Numbered from the stretch's first letter, positions 34,721 through 44,167 are shown. The stretch is 64,000 nt of DNA from Clavibacter sp. VKM Ac-2872 (GCF_015351105.1 NZ_JADKRR010000001.1:434001-498000), one strand, 5' to 3'. Numbers and translations: made by a program. The notes: generated by a model not told the origin, from the sequence alone.

Positions 34721-35977
34721 ATGAGCGACGCGCCCCTGCGCCCCCGGCGAACCGCTACGGCCCCCGTCATCGCCCGCCACGGCCGGCTCGGACGTCCGAG
34801 CGCCGCGCGCACCCTGGTCAAGGGCGTCGCCATGGGCGTCGCGGTCCTGCTCGTCAGCGGGCTCTCCGTCGGCACGATCGCGCTGTGGGACCTGAACAAG
34901 TCCGTCCAGGCGAACACCGTCGACATCAGCGACGGCACGGAGCAGACCACGGTCGGCGTCGGGGCGCTCGACGGCGGCTTCAACGTGCTGCTCGCGGGAT
35001 CCGACACCCGCCAGGGCCAGGGCGACGGCTACGGCAAGACCGACGGTGCGCTCAACGACGTGAACATGGTGCTGCACGTCTCCGCCGACCACACCCAGGC
35101 CACGGTGGTCAGCCTGCCGCGCGACATGGTCGTGCCCATCCCGGCGTGCGCGCGCAGCGACGGATCCGGCACCGCGCCCGCCCAGTCGGCCGCGCCGCTC
35201 AACACGGCGCTCTCCGACGGCGGCCTGCCGTGCGTCGCGAAGACCGTCGCGCAGTTCACCGGCCTCGACATCCCCTACGCGGCGCTCATCGAGTTCAACG
35301 GCGTCATCGAGATGTCCAACGCGGTCGGCGGCGTGCCCGTCTGCCTCGCGAGCCCGCTCAAGGACAAGCGGACGGACCTCGACCTGCCCGCAGGCGAGAA
35401 CACCCTGCAGGGCAAGGAGGCGCTCCAGTTCCTCCGCACGCGCCACGCGGTGGGCGACGGCAGCGACCTGGCCCGCATCAGCAACCAGCAGGTCTTCCTG
35501 TCCGCCCTCGTGCGCACGATGAAGCAGTCGAGCACGCTCTCGGATCCGACGCGCGTCTACGGCCTCGCGAAGGCGGCGGTCGACAACATGCAGCGCTCCA
35601 CCTCGCTCGACTACCAGACCATGGCGTCGATGGCGCTGGCCCTCAAGGACATCCCGCTCGACCAGGTGCGCTTCCTGCAGTACCCGGGCACGACGGCGGG
35701 CACCGGCGTCTACGCCGGCAAGGTCCAGCCGCTGAAGACCGACGGGGACCAGCTCATGCAGCTGCTCAAGACGGACGCGCCGTTCGAGGTGAAGGCCGGC
35801 AACACCGGTCTGGGCGCGGTCACGGAGCAGCCCGCGGCGTCGACCCCCGCGCCGTCGGCGAGCGCTCCCGCGGCGGGCGGCGGATCCCAGCCGGCCACGT
35901 CCGCGCCCACGGTGCTGCCCGAGGCGATCACGGGCACCGACGCGGGAACGGTCACGTGCTCCAAGGCGTTCAAGTGA
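34721..35977 (+). CDS. LytR-CpsA-Psr (LCP) family cell-wall ligase
   Basis: A 418-residue membrane-anchored enzyme that transfers glycopolymers from lipid carriers to peptidoglycan. A single membrane helix is at about 42-65 (VKGVAMGVAVLLVSGLSVG). The extracellular LCP domain shows GSDTRQGQGDG, VNMVLHVSADH, VVSLPRDM, and LQFLRTRHAVGDGSDLARISNQQ. A Pro/Ser/Ala tail follows, ending in a Cys. GGAGAGG precedes the ATG at 34721. The gene lies directly after tRNA-Ser. Confidence 0.93.
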   Translation: MSDAPLRPRRTATAPVIARHGRLGRPSAARTLVKGVAMGVAVLLVSGLSVGTIALWDLNKSVQANTVDISDGTEQTTVGVGALDGGFNVLLAGSDTRQGQGDGYGKTDGALNDVNMVLHVSADHTQATVVSLPRDMVVPIPACARSDGSGTAPAQSAAPLNTALSDGGLPCVAKTVAQFTGLDIPYAALIEFNGVIEMSNAVGGVPVCLASPLKDKRTDLDLPAGENTLQGKEALQFLRTRHAVGDGSDLARISNQQVFLSALVRTMKQSSTLSDPTRVYGLAKAAVDNMQRSTSLDYQTMASMALALKDIPLDQVRFLQYPGTTAGTGVYAGKVQPLKTDGDQLMQLLKTDAPFEVKAGNTGLGAVTEQPAASTPAPSASAPAAGGGSQPATSAPTVLPEAITGTDAGTVTCSKAFK

Positions 35978-36103
35978 CGCGTCACCACGCGGAAAGCGGT
36001 CGGCGTATTTCCTGATATGCGCAATACCGGCGAAGCCTCCATGCCATAGCGAATGGAATCGATCTCGTCAATGACCTTCTGAGAAAAGGACTTCGCTGGT
36101 TGG

Positions 36104-36586
36104 ATGTGCATCGGCTGGTCCGGATCGGGCCGCCCTTTCGCATTCATTCAATTGAGGAATACCATCAAACGATCTCGTGCACGTCGGAGTGCGCTGGCGG
36201 TCATCGGAGCGACCGCGGTCGCGGCCTTGGCGTTGACGGCCACGCCCGCGATGGCGGACACCACCACCGTCGGGGGCGACCTGAACAAGAGCGGGTCCCT
36301 CGTGCAGTACGACTACACGCGCACCCACACCTTCAACGGTCCGATCACCCTCGGCATCACCCAGATGCCGGGCTCCAACCTGCTCCGCCTCGGTCTGCGG
36401 AACATGAACGCCTCGGGTGGGCCGCAGTTCACGGATTCCCTGCAGTGGACGGAGAACGCGACCAAGGAATTCACCTCGGGCGGGACGACGGAGATCCTGC
36501 GATCGACGCGCTTCGCGTTCCAGGGTCGGATGGGATCGTGCGGCCTCTTCTGCGGCGTCCATTGGGAGGGGACCCTGGACTACTGA
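36104..36586 (+). CDS. Small secreted protein, possible bacteriocin-like cargo
   Basis: A protein with a basic N-terminus, hydrophobic core ALAVIGATAVAALALTA and a cut after PAMA. The mature part is about 107 residues (DTTTVGGDLNKSG... to ...VHWEGTLDY), beta-rich, with two Cys in GSCGLFCG. The start is uncertain: ATG 36104 gives a long pre-signal, TTG 36152 has no ribosome site, and the best-placed GAGGA lies 6 nt before an ATC at 36164. The downstream lipoprotein, adaptor and MacB-type ABC transporter recall lactococcin-972-like bacteriocin loci, but the sequence match to that family is weak. Confidence 0.65.
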   Translation: MCIGWSGSGRPFAFIQLRNTIKRSRARRSALAVIGATAVAALALTATPAMADTTTVGGDLNKSGSLVQYDYTRTHTFNGPITLGITQMPGSNLLRLGLRNMNASGGPQFTDSLQWTENATKEFTSGGTTEILRSTRFAFQGRMGSCGLFCGVHWEGTLDY

Positions 36587-36668
36587 GACCGACGGGCGCG
36601 GCGGGTCCGAGACCCTCAGGCCCGTCGCGCCCGGAATCGTCCCACCGACCACGGAGGAATGAAGGAAA

Positions 36669-37142
36669 ATGAGAGCCACGATATCCGGACTGGTCATCGT
36701 CGTCGCGTGCGCGACATTCACCGGATGCTCGTCCGGTGACGCCGGCGGAGGCGGGTTCACCTCGCGCGACGAGATCAACGAGTCGTTCCGAGGCAGCGTC
36801 TCCGAGCTGCAGTTCCCGCCGGGCATCACACCCCCCACGGCCGTCCCCGGCATCGACGCGGATGCAGCCGGTACGTCGTACCAGAAGACCTACGGCGACA
36901 CCCGAGCCCACTACGTGTGGCAGTGTGCGTGGGAGAAGGAGTGGCTCGCCAAGCGGGCGGCGGACCCGGCTGCTGCCGCTGCAGCCCTGGAGCAGCTGGC
37001 CACAGCGCTGGACATGCCCTATCTCGCGGACCCGCAGCGGACGGATGACGCCACGAGGCGGATCTTCCGGGAGAACCTCGACAAGGCGAAGCTCGGCGAT
37101 CCGAGCGCCATGCAGGAGGACGTGGACGTGAACTGCTCATGA
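36669..37142 (+). CDS. Small lipoprotein in the ABC operon
   Basis: A 157-residue protein with lipobox FTGC (Cys20) and a Gly/Ser linker. The mature part is helical and acidic (YVWQCAWEKEWLAKRA, LEQLATALDMPYL) and has two more Cys (WQC and the final NCS). AAGGAAA lies just before the ATG. It overlaps the adaptor gene (ATGA). Possible roles are immunity against, or a chaperone for, the small secreted protein; no family is recognised. Confidence 0.8.
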   Translation: MRATISGLVIVVACATFTGCSSGDAGGGGFTSRDEINESFRGSVSELQFPPGITPPTAVPGIDADAAGTSYQKTYGDTRAHYVWQCAWEKEWLAKRAADPAAAAAALEQLATALDMPYLADPQRTDDATRRIFRENLDKAKLGDPSAMQEDVDVNCS

Positions 37143-38017
37143 CGCACCGGGCGCGGTCGCGTGTGCGGTGGGGGGCTCCGGGTGCGGCGGGCCTCGCGAT
37201 GCTCCTGGCCGGCTGCGCGCCGTCCGCCGTGCCGGAGGACCAGCCCGCGTCGTCCAGCCCCTCCACCGTGGAGGTCACGACGAGGGACCTGGCACCGGTC
37301 ATCTCGTTGACCGGATCCGTCACGGCGAGCGCCACGTTCTCGGTCCTGGCGCCGCGGAGCGGTGACGTGCAGTTCGCGTCCGGGGTGAAGACCGGAGCGC
37401 GGCTCGCAGCCGGGGATCTCCTCGCGACGGTGGGAGGCGCCGAGGTGCGCACGCCCGTGGAGGCGGTCGTCGGCGAATCCCGCGCGGCGCCGGGGGCATC
37501 CGTGCCGAACCGCTACCCGCTCGCTTCCCTGTCCTACTCGGGCTTCGCGGTCGCGGGGGCCATCGACCCGGATCTCTCGTGGCTCCTGCTCTCGGCCCCC
37601 GTGACCGGTCGTGGACAGATATCCGCAGGCCCCGGGCCCTTCGACTGCGCCGCCGTCGTCACGTCCGCGAGCGCACCCGCGGGAGGGGCGGGTGACTCGA
37701 GCGGATCGTCCGGCGCGGCCGACCCGGCCAGCATGCTCTGCCTCGTCCCGAAGGAGGTGGACGCGGCCGCGGGGGCCCAGGCGATCACCGTCCTCACTGC
37801 CACGACCGTACCCGCTGCCACGGTGCTCCCGCTCTCCGCGGTCGCCGGGCGCTCCGGCTCCGGGGAGGTGACGGTGCTCGAGGGGGACGAGCGCCGGCCG
37901 ACCTCGGTGGCGCTCGGGTCGAGCGACGGGCAGTACATCCAGATCCTCTCCGGCGTGGTGCCGGGGCAGGTCGTGGATGCGACGGCGCCGAACCTGAGCG
38001 ACAAGCGGGTCCCGTGA
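37139..38017 (+). CDS. MacA/HlyD-like adaptor lipoprotein
   Basis: A 292-residue protein with lipobox LLAGC (Cys25). It has a split biotinyl-lipoyl-like domain ([39 protein letters not shown]) and a C-terminal beta domain ([17 protein letters not shown]...[10 protein letters not shown]), as in periplasmic adaptors. The long coiled-coil hairpin of Gram-negative MacA is absent. In a monoderm it would sit outside the membrane on the MacB-like permease. It overlaps neighbours at both ends (ATGA and GTGA). Confidence 0.8.
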   Translation: MTHRARSRVRWGAPGAAGLAMLLAGCAPSAVPEDQPASSSPSTVEVTTRDLAPVISLTGSVTASATFSVLAPRSGDVQFASGVKTGARLAAGDLLATVGGAEVRTPVEAVVGESRAAPGASVPNRYPLASLSYSGFAVAGAIDPDLSWLLLSAPVTGRGQISAGPGPFDCAAVVTSASAPAGGAGDSSGSSGAADPASMLCLVPKEVDAAAGAQAITVLTATTVPAATVLPLSAVAGRSGSGEVTVLEGDERRPTSVALGSSDGQYIQILSGVVPGQVVDATAPNLSDKRVP

Positions 38018-38721
38018 CGGAGGTCCTGGTCGCGCGGGGCCTCACGGTCGACGTTCATCTCACGCGGAAGCAGTCCCTGAGGACCGTCGACGGGGTGGAC
38101 CTCGTGGTCCTGGCCGGGGCGGCCCATGCCATCGTGGGGCGGTCCGGGTCGGGGAAGACGAGCCTGCTCTCCGTCCTCGGCCTGCTCGACGCGCGGTTCA
38201 CGGGGGAGCTCCGCGTCGGCGGCACGGACGTCCGGAGCCTGTCCGACGCGGCACGAGCACGACTCCGCAACGAGGGGATCGGCTTCGTCTTCCAGTCGTA
38301 CTCCCTCATGCCCCAGCTCACCGCCGTGCAGAACGTGCTCCTGGCCACGGAGTACGGGCCGAGGTCGCGCCGCGGAGGAGTGAGGGCTCGCACCGACGCG
38401 TCCCGCCGGGCCCTCGACCAGGTGGGGTTGTCGGACAAGGCCGCCGCCTTCCCGCGGCAGCTCTCGGGCGGCGAGCAGCAGCGCGTCGCGATCGCGCGCG
38501 CCCTCGTCAACGAACCGCAGTTGATCCTCGCCGACGAGCCCACCGGGGCGTTGGACGAGTCGACCGGGGAGCAGATCATGTCGCTCCTGATCGATCGCGC
38601 TCGGCGCGCGGGCTCCGCTCTGGTGATCGTGACGCATGATCCGCTCATCGCGGCGCGCTGCGAGCGACGCTTCTCGATGAGCGGCGGTCGCCTCGAGCAG
38701 GTGGCGGGGGAGATCCGATGA
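38014..38721 (+). CDS. ABC transporter ATP-binding protein (MacB/LolD type)
   Basis: A 235-residue ATPase. Walker A is [11 protein letters not shown] (about 42), the Q-loop is [10 protein letters not shown], the signature is [15 protein letters not shown], Walker B is [13 protein letters not shown], and the switch His is in VIVTHDP. It belongs to the LolD/FtsE/MacB-type group that powers extracytoplasmic export or extraction. GTG start overlaps the adaptor stop and its own stop overlaps the permease start, so stoichiometry is coupled. Confidence 0.94.
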   Translation: MTEVLVARGLTVDVHLTRKQSLRTVDGVDLVVLAGAAHAIVGRSGSGKTSLLSVLGLLDARFTGELRVGGTDVRSLSDAARARLRNEGIGFVFQSYSLMPQLTAVQNVLLATEYGPRSRRGGVRARTDASRRALDQVGLSDKAAAFPRQLSGGEQQRVAIARALVNEPQLILADEPTGALDESTGEQIMSLLIDRARRAGSALVIVTHDPLIAARCERRFSMSGGRLEQVAGEIR

Positions 38722-39899
38722 GGGCCGCCTGGAAGGACCTGCGGCTCAATCCCCTCCGGTCGTCGCTCACGGCGCTGAGCCTCTTCGTCGGGATCCTGTC
38801 GATCGTCGTGATCGTCGCCGGCGGGGCCGTCGCCCGTGACTACCTGCTCGCCGTCGCGGAGCAGCGGGACGGCCGGGCCCCCACCGAGGCGATCAGCGTC
38901 GGCGTCGAGCCGACGACGGACCCGAGCGGCGTCGCGCGCTTCATCGACCACCTCCCGCAGTCATCCGCGCGGGCGGTCTCGGCGCGCGTGGACCTGGCCT
39001 CACCGCTGGACGTGGCCCCGATCCCCTCCACCGGGCAGCCGGTGTCACGCAGCGGCGTGCAGGCCGTGGTGGTCGCGGGCGACCTGCCGGGTGTCCGGCG
39101 CCTCCCTCTGGTGTCGGGGCGCTGGCTGTCGGCGGACGACGTGACGGCGCCCTTCGAGGTGGTCGTGAACGAGGAGGCGGCACGTGTCCTCGGCGTCGAG
39201 GGCTCCGGCGTCAGCCTGTCCGGCGCCCGGGACGGCGTCGCGTCGACGGGACTCGTCGTCGGCGTCGTCAACGACGGGGAGGACTCGCAGGCGAACGCGT
39301 ACGTGAAGGCCGCACCGCTCCTCGCCCACGCGCCTCAACTCGTCAGCGTCACGGGGATCCAGCTCCTCTGGCACGCACCAGGCGACGCGGAAGCCGACAT
39401 CGACTCGGCCGTGGCCGACATGGCGTCGGATGCGGGACTGGACGCACCGGAGAGCGCACGCCGGGTCGACACGGTGCGGACGTACCTGGAGCCCATAGCC
39501 GCCGTGCAGGCCATGTTCGGCGTCGCGGCGGCGCTCGCGCTCTTCGTCGCGGCGCTGGGGATCGTGAACGTCGGGCTCTCGAGCATCCGCGAGCGTGCGC
39601 GCGAGCTGGTGATCCGGCGGGCGATCGGCGCGACGCGCGGCCAGGTGTTCCGGCTCGTCATGTCGTCGTCCGTCCTCCTCGCGGTCATGGTCGCTACCGT
39701 CAGCATCGCTGTGAGCGTCCTGCTCGTCGCCCTCGTGCCTCGATTCCTGCCACCGGACTCGCCCGTGACCGTCCCCGCGTATCCGCTGTCCGCGGCGGTC
39801 TGGGCTCTGGTCGTCTCGGTGCTCACGGCGGTGGTCAGCTCCGCGTTCCCCGCGTGGCGGGCCGCGCGCGTCGAGCCCGCGGTGGCTCTCCGCGAGTGA
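38718..39899 (+). CDS. MacB/FtsX-type ABC permease
   Basis: A 393-residue permease with four membrane helices: one near 15-38, three at about 270-292, 320-345 and 362-385. A MacB-like extracellular core (about 45-260) lies between helices 1 and 2. [20 protein letters not shown] is the typical coupling segment before helix 3. With the ATPase it forms a mechanotransmission-type transporter, probably serving the secreted protein encoded at 36104. Last gene of the operon. Confidence 0.92.
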   Translation: MRAAWKDLRLNPLRSSLTALSLFVGILSIVVIVAGGAVARDYLLAVAEQRDGRAPTEAISVGVEPTTDPSGVARFIDHLPQSSARAVSARVDLASPLDVAPIPSTGQPVSRSGVQAVVVAGDLPGVRRLPLVSGRWLSADDVTAPFEVVVNEEAARVLGVEGSGVSLSGARDGVASTGLVVGVVNDGEDSQANAYVKAAPLLAHAPQLVSVTGIQLLWHAPGDAEADIDSAVADMASDAGLDAPESARRVDTVRTYLEPIAAVQAMFGVAAALALFVAALGIVNVGLSSIRERARELVIRRAIGATRGQVFRLVMSSSVLLAVMVATVSIAVSVLLVALVPRFLPPDSPVTVPAYPLSAAVWALVVSVLTAVVSSAFPAWRAARVEPAVALRE

Positions 39900-40349
39900 T
39901 CGACGGCGCCGAGCGCTCTGGCCTCAGCGCGCTCGCGCTCGCGGTCGTATCGGGGATCTCGTGCGCGGGGAGGGCGACGGGACCCCGCCGCACACCCTAT
40001 GCAGCGAGGACCCGTCTATCTCGTTCAGCTTTCGACCCGAATCCTCCGCCGGACGAGAATCTCGTGCTCTCGCCCACGGGGGGGCTCGCGACGTCGTCGC
40101 GTGCGTGAGGGTGAGCGGCGCCGGTTCGGGGGATCCGGGGCCGCGGCCACGTGGGCGAGCGTGACGTCTCTGGGCTGACACATCGACACGCGCGGGGTGA
40201 GCCGGTCGGGTCCGGCACACGCGTCGTCACAGACACTACGTGTCCGTCGAATGGGGGACAAGCGGATCGCGCCCCCCGTTCGGGCCCGAGTGCCGGTGGG
40301 CGGGGATGTGACCAGGCCGCCGCGTCCGGTACAGTGGACGGGTACGTCT
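39900..40349. other. Gene-free stretch before tRNA-Ser(GCT)
   Basis: About 450 bases with no credible gene. TACAGT at 40330-40335 is a good -10 box for the tRNA, with GTGACC 16 bases upstream as a weak -35. The rest shows no repeats or hairpins that I can interpret. Confidence 0.4.
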
Positions 40350-40441
40350 GGAGACGTCGCATAGTTCGGCCTAGTGCACCACCCTGCTAAGGTGGAGTAC
40401 CCGTATGGGTACCGTGGGTTCAAATCCCACCGTCTCCGCCA
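40350..40441 (+). tRNA. tRNA-Ser (anticodon GCT)
   Basis: The acceptor stem GGAGACG pairs with CGTCTCC, discriminator G and encoded CCA. The anticodon GCT is at 40386-40388 in a CCACC/GGTGG stem. The long variable arm (GTACCCGTATGGGTAC) is serine-type. Confidence 0.95.
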
Positions 40442-40624
40442 TCCCGCCTCCTCGGCGGTCCTCGCGTCGAGATCTCGTCCGTCCCGTGCGTCGGAGCCTG
40501 TTCAGTGGGCGCTCCTCAATCGCGGCGTCGGCGCATCATGCGAGGTGAGCCGGCGATCGACGCCCGGTCGTCGTCGCTCTGCGGCCTGATCCCCGGGTCA
40601 CGGGCGTTCCCTCGAGGAGGCATC

Positions 40625-40954
40625 ATGCGTCACCCACGCCGTACCCCGGCCATGGCGGGAGCTCGTCGCCGCGTCCCGCCGCGATGGGTCGCCATAGGCT
40701 CCATCGTCGCGGTGGTCTGCGTGGCCGCAGCCATCGCCTGCCTCGTCACCGCGACCGAGGCGGTGCGTGCGGCACCCGACGGGACGACCGCGGCCCGCGG
40801 CATCCTCGGTCTCCCGCTCTTCGTCGGCTTCCGCGCCGGTGGCCGGATCGGCGTCCACCTCGGGTGGGGGCTGGCCGTGCTCGTCGTCCTCCCTGCGGCG
40901 GCCGCCGTCGTTGTGCTCGTCGTCGGCCGGATCCGGCGCGCGACGCGGCGCTGA
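40625..40954 (+). CDS. Small two-helix membrane protein (109 aa)
   Basis: An Arg-rich N-terminus is followed by helix 1 (WVAIGSIVAVVCVAAAIACLV), an extracytoplasmic loop, helix 2 (GWGLAVLVVLPAAAAVVVLVV) and a basic tail. GAGGAGG lies 6 nt before the ATG at 40625, which decides the start over the upstream ATG. No known family. Confidence 0.7.
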   Translation: MRHPRRTPAMAGARRRVPPRWVAIGSIVAVVCVAAAIACLVTATEAVRAAPDGTTAARGILGLPLFVGFRAGGRIGVHLGWGLAVLVVLPAAAAVVVLVVGRIRRATRR

Positions 40955-41030
40955 CCGTCGGCCGCTCGGTCGGACGGACCGACCCGTCGGGGCCGCGGTC
41001 CTCGCCGCGGTCGCCGCGTCCGCGTCGGCC

Positions 41031-41036
41031 TAGCAT
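41031..41036 (+). promoter_or_regulatory. Leaderless -10 hexamer TAGCAT for the LacI gene
   Basis: TAGCAT is followed by 7 nt and the ATG at 41044. Confidence 0.45.
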
Positions 41037-41043
41037 CGCCCCC

Positions 41044-42114
41044 ATGAGCGACACCTTTCCCGATGCGCTGCGGCCGTCGGATCCCGAGCACGGCTCCGGC
41101 ACCACCCTCGGCCTCATCGCGCGCGAGGCGAACGTGTCCATCGGCACCGTCAGCAAGGTCCTCAACGGACGCAAGGGCATCTCGCCGGCGACCCGCGCGC
41201 GCGTCGAGGAGCTCATGGAGCTGCACGGCTACAGCAGGCGCGGCGCCGAGCGCCCGCACGGCGCGCTGATCGAGATCGTGCTCGAGGTGGTCGACACGGG
41301 CTTCTCCGTCGACCTGCTGCGCGGCGTCTCCGCGGTCGCGCGCGAGCACGCCCTGAGCGTCATCGTCACCGAGCAGGGGCGCGACACGGCGCTCGGCAGC
41401 GACTGGATGGCGGGCGTCATGCAGCGCCGGCCGATGGGCCTCGTCCTCGTCTTCTCCGACCTCGTGCCCGCGCAGAAGCGGCAGCTGCGCAGCCGCGGCA
41501 TCCCGTTCGTGGTGGTGGATCCCGCGGGATCGCCGGCCGCGGACGTGCCGGCCGTCGGATCCACCAACTGGGAGGGCGGCCACGCCGCGGGGGAGCACCT
41601 GCTGGGGCTCGGGCACCGGCGGATCGGCGCGATCAGCGGCCCCCCGCACCGGCTCTATTCGCGCGCCCGCATGTCGGGATTCCGCAGCGCGCTCGAGGCG
41701 GCCGGATCCGCGGTGTCGCTCGTCGAGGTCGAGGGCGACTTCGGGCGGGCCGCCGGGCACCGCGCGGGCGGGGAGCTGCTCGACGCCGCCGATCGACCCA
41801 CCGCGATCTTCGCGGGCAACGACGAGCAGGCGCTCGGACTCTACGAGGCGGCGCGCGAGCGAGGGATCCGCATCCCCGACGACCTCTCCGTGCTCGGCTA
41901 CGACGACCTCCCGTTCGCGCGCATCGTCTCGCCCGCCCTCAGCACGGTGCGGCAGCCCGTGCGGGAGATGGCGGAGGCCGCGGCGCGCATGGTGCTGCGG
42001 ATCCGCGACGGCCGGAGCGACGAGCCGACGCGGCTCGACCTCGCGACCGCGCTCGTGGTGCGCGCGAGCACGGCGGCGCCGGCTCCGACGGGCGCGCTGT
42101 CATCGCCCGAGTGA
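41044..42114 (+). CDS. LacI-family transcriptional regulator
   Basis: A 356-residue repressor. The helix-turn-helix is LGLIAREANVSIGTVSKVLNGRKGIS (about 22-47) with the hinge helix ATRARVEELMELHGY. A periplasmic-binding-type sugar domain follows. The palindrome GAAACGTTTC lies across its stop codon, upstream of the ThuA/Gfo pair, and is the likely operator. The inducer is probably a sugar or sugar derivative processed by those enzymes. Confidence 0.92.
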   Translation: MSDTFPDALRPSDPEHGSGTTLGLIAREANVSIGTVSKVLNGRKGISPATRARVEELMELHGYSRRGAERPHGALIEIVLEVVDTGFSVDLLRGVSAVAREHALSVIVTEQGRDTALGSDWMAGVMQRRPMGLVLVFSDLVPAQKRQLRSRGIPFVVVDPAGSPAADVPAVGSTNWEGGHAAGEHLLGLGHRRIGAISGPPHRLYSRARMSGFRSALEAAGSAVSLVEVEGDFGRAAGHRAGGELLDAADRPTAIFAGNDEQALGLYEAARERGIRIPDDLSVLGYDDLPFARIVSPALSTVRQPVREMAEAAARMVLRIRDGRSDEPTRLDLATALVVRASTAAPAPTGALSSPE

Positions 42115-42122
42115 AACGTTTC
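42113..42122 (+). promoter_or_regulatory. LacI-type operator GAAACGTTTC
   Basis: A perfect 10-bp palindrome with the central CG typical of LacI/GalR operators. It overlaps the regulator's stop codon, 170 bp upstream of the ThuA gene. Confidence 0.65.
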
Positions 42123-42221
42123 GGATCGACGGCGTTCTCCTTGCCCCGCCTCACCGCCGGTGCGTAGCGTTCGAGGCGCGCGGCAGCCGCACGGTCGCGC
42201 CCGACGAAGGAGTCGCCAGTG

Positions 42222-42287
42222 ATGCAGATCCCCCGCACGCATGCCCGCCCGCCCCGCGGTCGCCCGATCCGGACGGCGCTCTCGTGA
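42222..42287 (+). CDS. Possible 21-residue leader ORF before the ThuA gene
   Basis: ATG with GAAGGAG 9 nt upstream encodes MQIPRTHARPPRGRPIRTAL-S and stops at TGA 42285-42287, overlapping the GTG of the next gene. The downstream gene has no ribosome site of its own, so re-initiation from this short frame is plausible. It may instead be only a decayed N-terminus. Confidence 0.4.
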   Translation: MQIPRTHARPPRGRPIRTALS

Positions 42288-42982
42288 CCGCCGCCCGGAA
42301 GGCGCTCATCGTCCGCGGAGGCTGGGACGGCCACATGCCCGTGGAGACCACGGGCCTGTTCATCCCGTTCCTCGAGGAGAACGGATTCGAGGTCCGCGTC
42401 GAGGAGGGCTCGGCCGTCTACGCCGACGCCGACGTCATGGCCGCCACCGACCTGATCGTGCAGGCCAACACCATGACCACGATCGAGCCCGAGGAGATGG
42501 CCGGCCTGTACGCCGCCGTCGTCGCGGGCACCGGCATGGCCGGCTGGCACGGCGGCATCGCCGACTCGTACCGGAACACGGCCGACTACCTCCACATGAT
42601 CGGCGGCCAGTTCGCCCACCACGCGGGCAAGGACCCGGCCGAGCGCACGGGCGAGCAGTCCGACAACTACATCCCGTACACGGTCGAGATGACCGAGCTC
42701 GGGCGCACGCACGAGATCACCCGGGGGATCGCCGACTTCGACCTCGTGACCGAGCAGTACTGGGTGCTCAGCGACGAGTACAACGACGTGCTCGCGACCA
42801 CGACGCAGACCGTGCGGCCGTGGGATCCGTGGCACCGGCCGGTCACCGCGCCCGCGATCTGGACCCGCCAGTGGGGCGAGGGCCGCATCTTCGTCTCCGC
42901 GCCCGGCCACCGCATCGAGGTCGTCGAGGACCCGAACGTCCGCACCATCATCGAGAGGGGCCTCCTGTGGGCGGCACGCTGA
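42284..42982 (+). CDS. ThuA-like protein
   Basis: A 232-residue member of the ThuA family (class-I glutamine-amidotransferase-like fold). Blocks seen are KALIVRGGWDGHMP, AVVAGTGMAGWHGGIADSYR, FAHHAG and GRIFVSAPGH. ThuA proteins act with Gfo/Idh dehydrogenases in trehalose or other disaccharide use, most likely on keto-sugars. It overlaps the next gene and follows a LacI operator, so the pair is a sugar-responsive unit. Confidence 0.88.
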   Translation: MTAARKALIVRGGWDGHMPVETTGLFIPFLEENGFEVRVEEGSAVYADADVMAATDLIVQANTMTTIEPEEMAGLYAAVVAGTGMAGWHGGIADSYRNTADYLHMIGGQFAHHAGKDPAERTGEQSDNYIPYTVEMTELGRTHEITRGIADFDLVTEQYWVLSDEYNDVLATTTQTVRPWDPWHRPVTAPAIWTRQWGEGRIFVSAPGHRIEVVEDPNVRTIIERGLLWAAR

Positions 42983-44076
42983 ACCACGACGACGACGCGA
43001 TGACCCTCGGGATCATCGGCGTCGGGAAGATCAGCGAGCAGTACTTCGCCGCCTTCGAGAACCTGCCCGGCGTGCGGCTCGTCGCCGTGGCCGATCTCGA
43101 TCTCGACCGCGCGCGCACGGTCGCCGAGGCCCAGGGCGTGGACGCGCTGAGCGTCGACGACCTGATCGCCGACCCGCGCATCGACACCGTGCTGAACCTC
43201 ACGATCCCCGCCGCGCACGCCGAGGTCGACCTCCGCGTCCTGGAGGCCGGCAAGCACGTCTACGGCGAGAAGCCGCTCGCGCTCAGCCCCGCCGAGGCCG
43301 AGCCGATCCTGCGGCTCGCCGAGGAGAAGGGGCTGCGCGTCGGATCCGCGCCGGACACCGTCCTCGGCACCGGCATCCAGACCGCGCGTGCCGTGCTCGA
43401 CGCGGGCACGATCGGGAAGCCCGTCGCCGCGAACGCCTTCTGGGGCGCGCCCGGCCACGAGCTCTGGCACCCCGCCCCGGCGTTCTACTACCAGCCGGGC
43501 GCCGGCCCGATGTTCGACATGGGGCCGTACTACCTCACGGCGCTCGTGACGCTGCTCGGCCCCGTCACGCGCGTGCAGGGCGCGTCGCTGCGCTCCGACC
43601 GCGTGCGCTCCGCCGCGTCCGACCCCGAGTCGCGCGAGATCCCCGTCACCGTCGACACGCACGTGAGCGCCGTGCTCACGCACGCGTCGGGCGCCGTCTC
43701 CACGGTCACGATGAGCTTCGACGTCTGGGCGACGCGGATCCCGAACATCGAGGTCTACGGCACCGCGGGCACGCTCTCGGTGCCGGACCCGAACCACTTC
43801 TCCGGGCCCGTGCAGGTCGCGACGTCCGCCGACCGCGAGTGGACGGACGTCGAACCGAGCGCCGGCTTCGTCGACGCCGGCCGCGGCTGCGGTCTCGCCG
43901 AGATGGCCGATGCGATCCGCCGCGGCGTCCCCCACCGCGCGTCCGGGGAGCTGGCGTTCCACGTGCTCGAGGTCATGGACGCGATCCTCGACCCCGCCTC
44001 GACGGGCGGGATCCGCAGCACGGTGGGGCGTCCGGAGGCCGTGCCGCTGGGGCAGCCGGGGCGCTCGGGGGACTGA
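42967..44076 (+). CDS. Gfo/Idh/MocA-family dehydrogenase (ThuB-like)
   Basis: A 369-residue NAD(P)-dependent sugar dehydrogenase. The Rossmann motif is GIIGVGKISEQYF and the catalytic Lys is in GEKPLALS. The substrate domain contains FYYQPGAGPMFDMGPYY. GTG 42967 is chosen because AGGGG lies upstream and it overlaps the ThuA gene; ATG 43000 is an alternative that starts exactly at the domain. It should act with ThuA on oxidised disaccharides; the substrate is not known. Confidence 0.9.
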   Translation: MGGTLNHDDDAMTLGIIGVGKISEQYFAAFENLPGVRLVAVADLDLDRARTVAEAQGVDALSVDDLIADPRIDTVLNLTIPAAHAEVDLRVLEAGKHVYGEKPLALSPAEAEPILRLAEEKGLRVGSAPDTVLGTGIQTARAVLDAGTIGKPVAANAFWGAPGHELWHPAPAFYYQPGAGPMFDMGPYYLTALVTLLGPVTRVQGASLRSDRVRSAASDPESREIPVTVDTHVSAVLTHASGAVSTVTMSFDVWATRIPNIEVYGTAGTLSVPDPNHFSGPVQVATSADREWTDVEPSAGFVDAGRGCGLAEMADAIRRGVPHRASGELAFHVLEVMDAILDPASTGGIRSTVGRPEAVPLGQPGRSGD

Positions 44077-44155
44077 TCGGATGTCGTCCGCGAACAGGTA
44101 GTGGGCAGCCTTCCACAGCCCCGCTCGACGCCCGTTCCTGGGAGCCCCGGCGGAC

Positions 44156-44161
44156 TAGCCT
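44156..44161 (+). promoter_or_regulatory. Leaderless -10 hexamer TAGCCT
   Basis: TAGCCT is followed by 6 nt and the GTG at 44168. Confidence 0.45.
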
Positions 44162-44167
44162 GACGCC

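Noticed and set aside
36104-36586. Calling the secreted protein lactococcin 972
   Set aside because: The operon plan fits, but the mature sequence lacks the aromatic/His pattern I would expect. Kept as an unassigned bacteriocin-like candidate.
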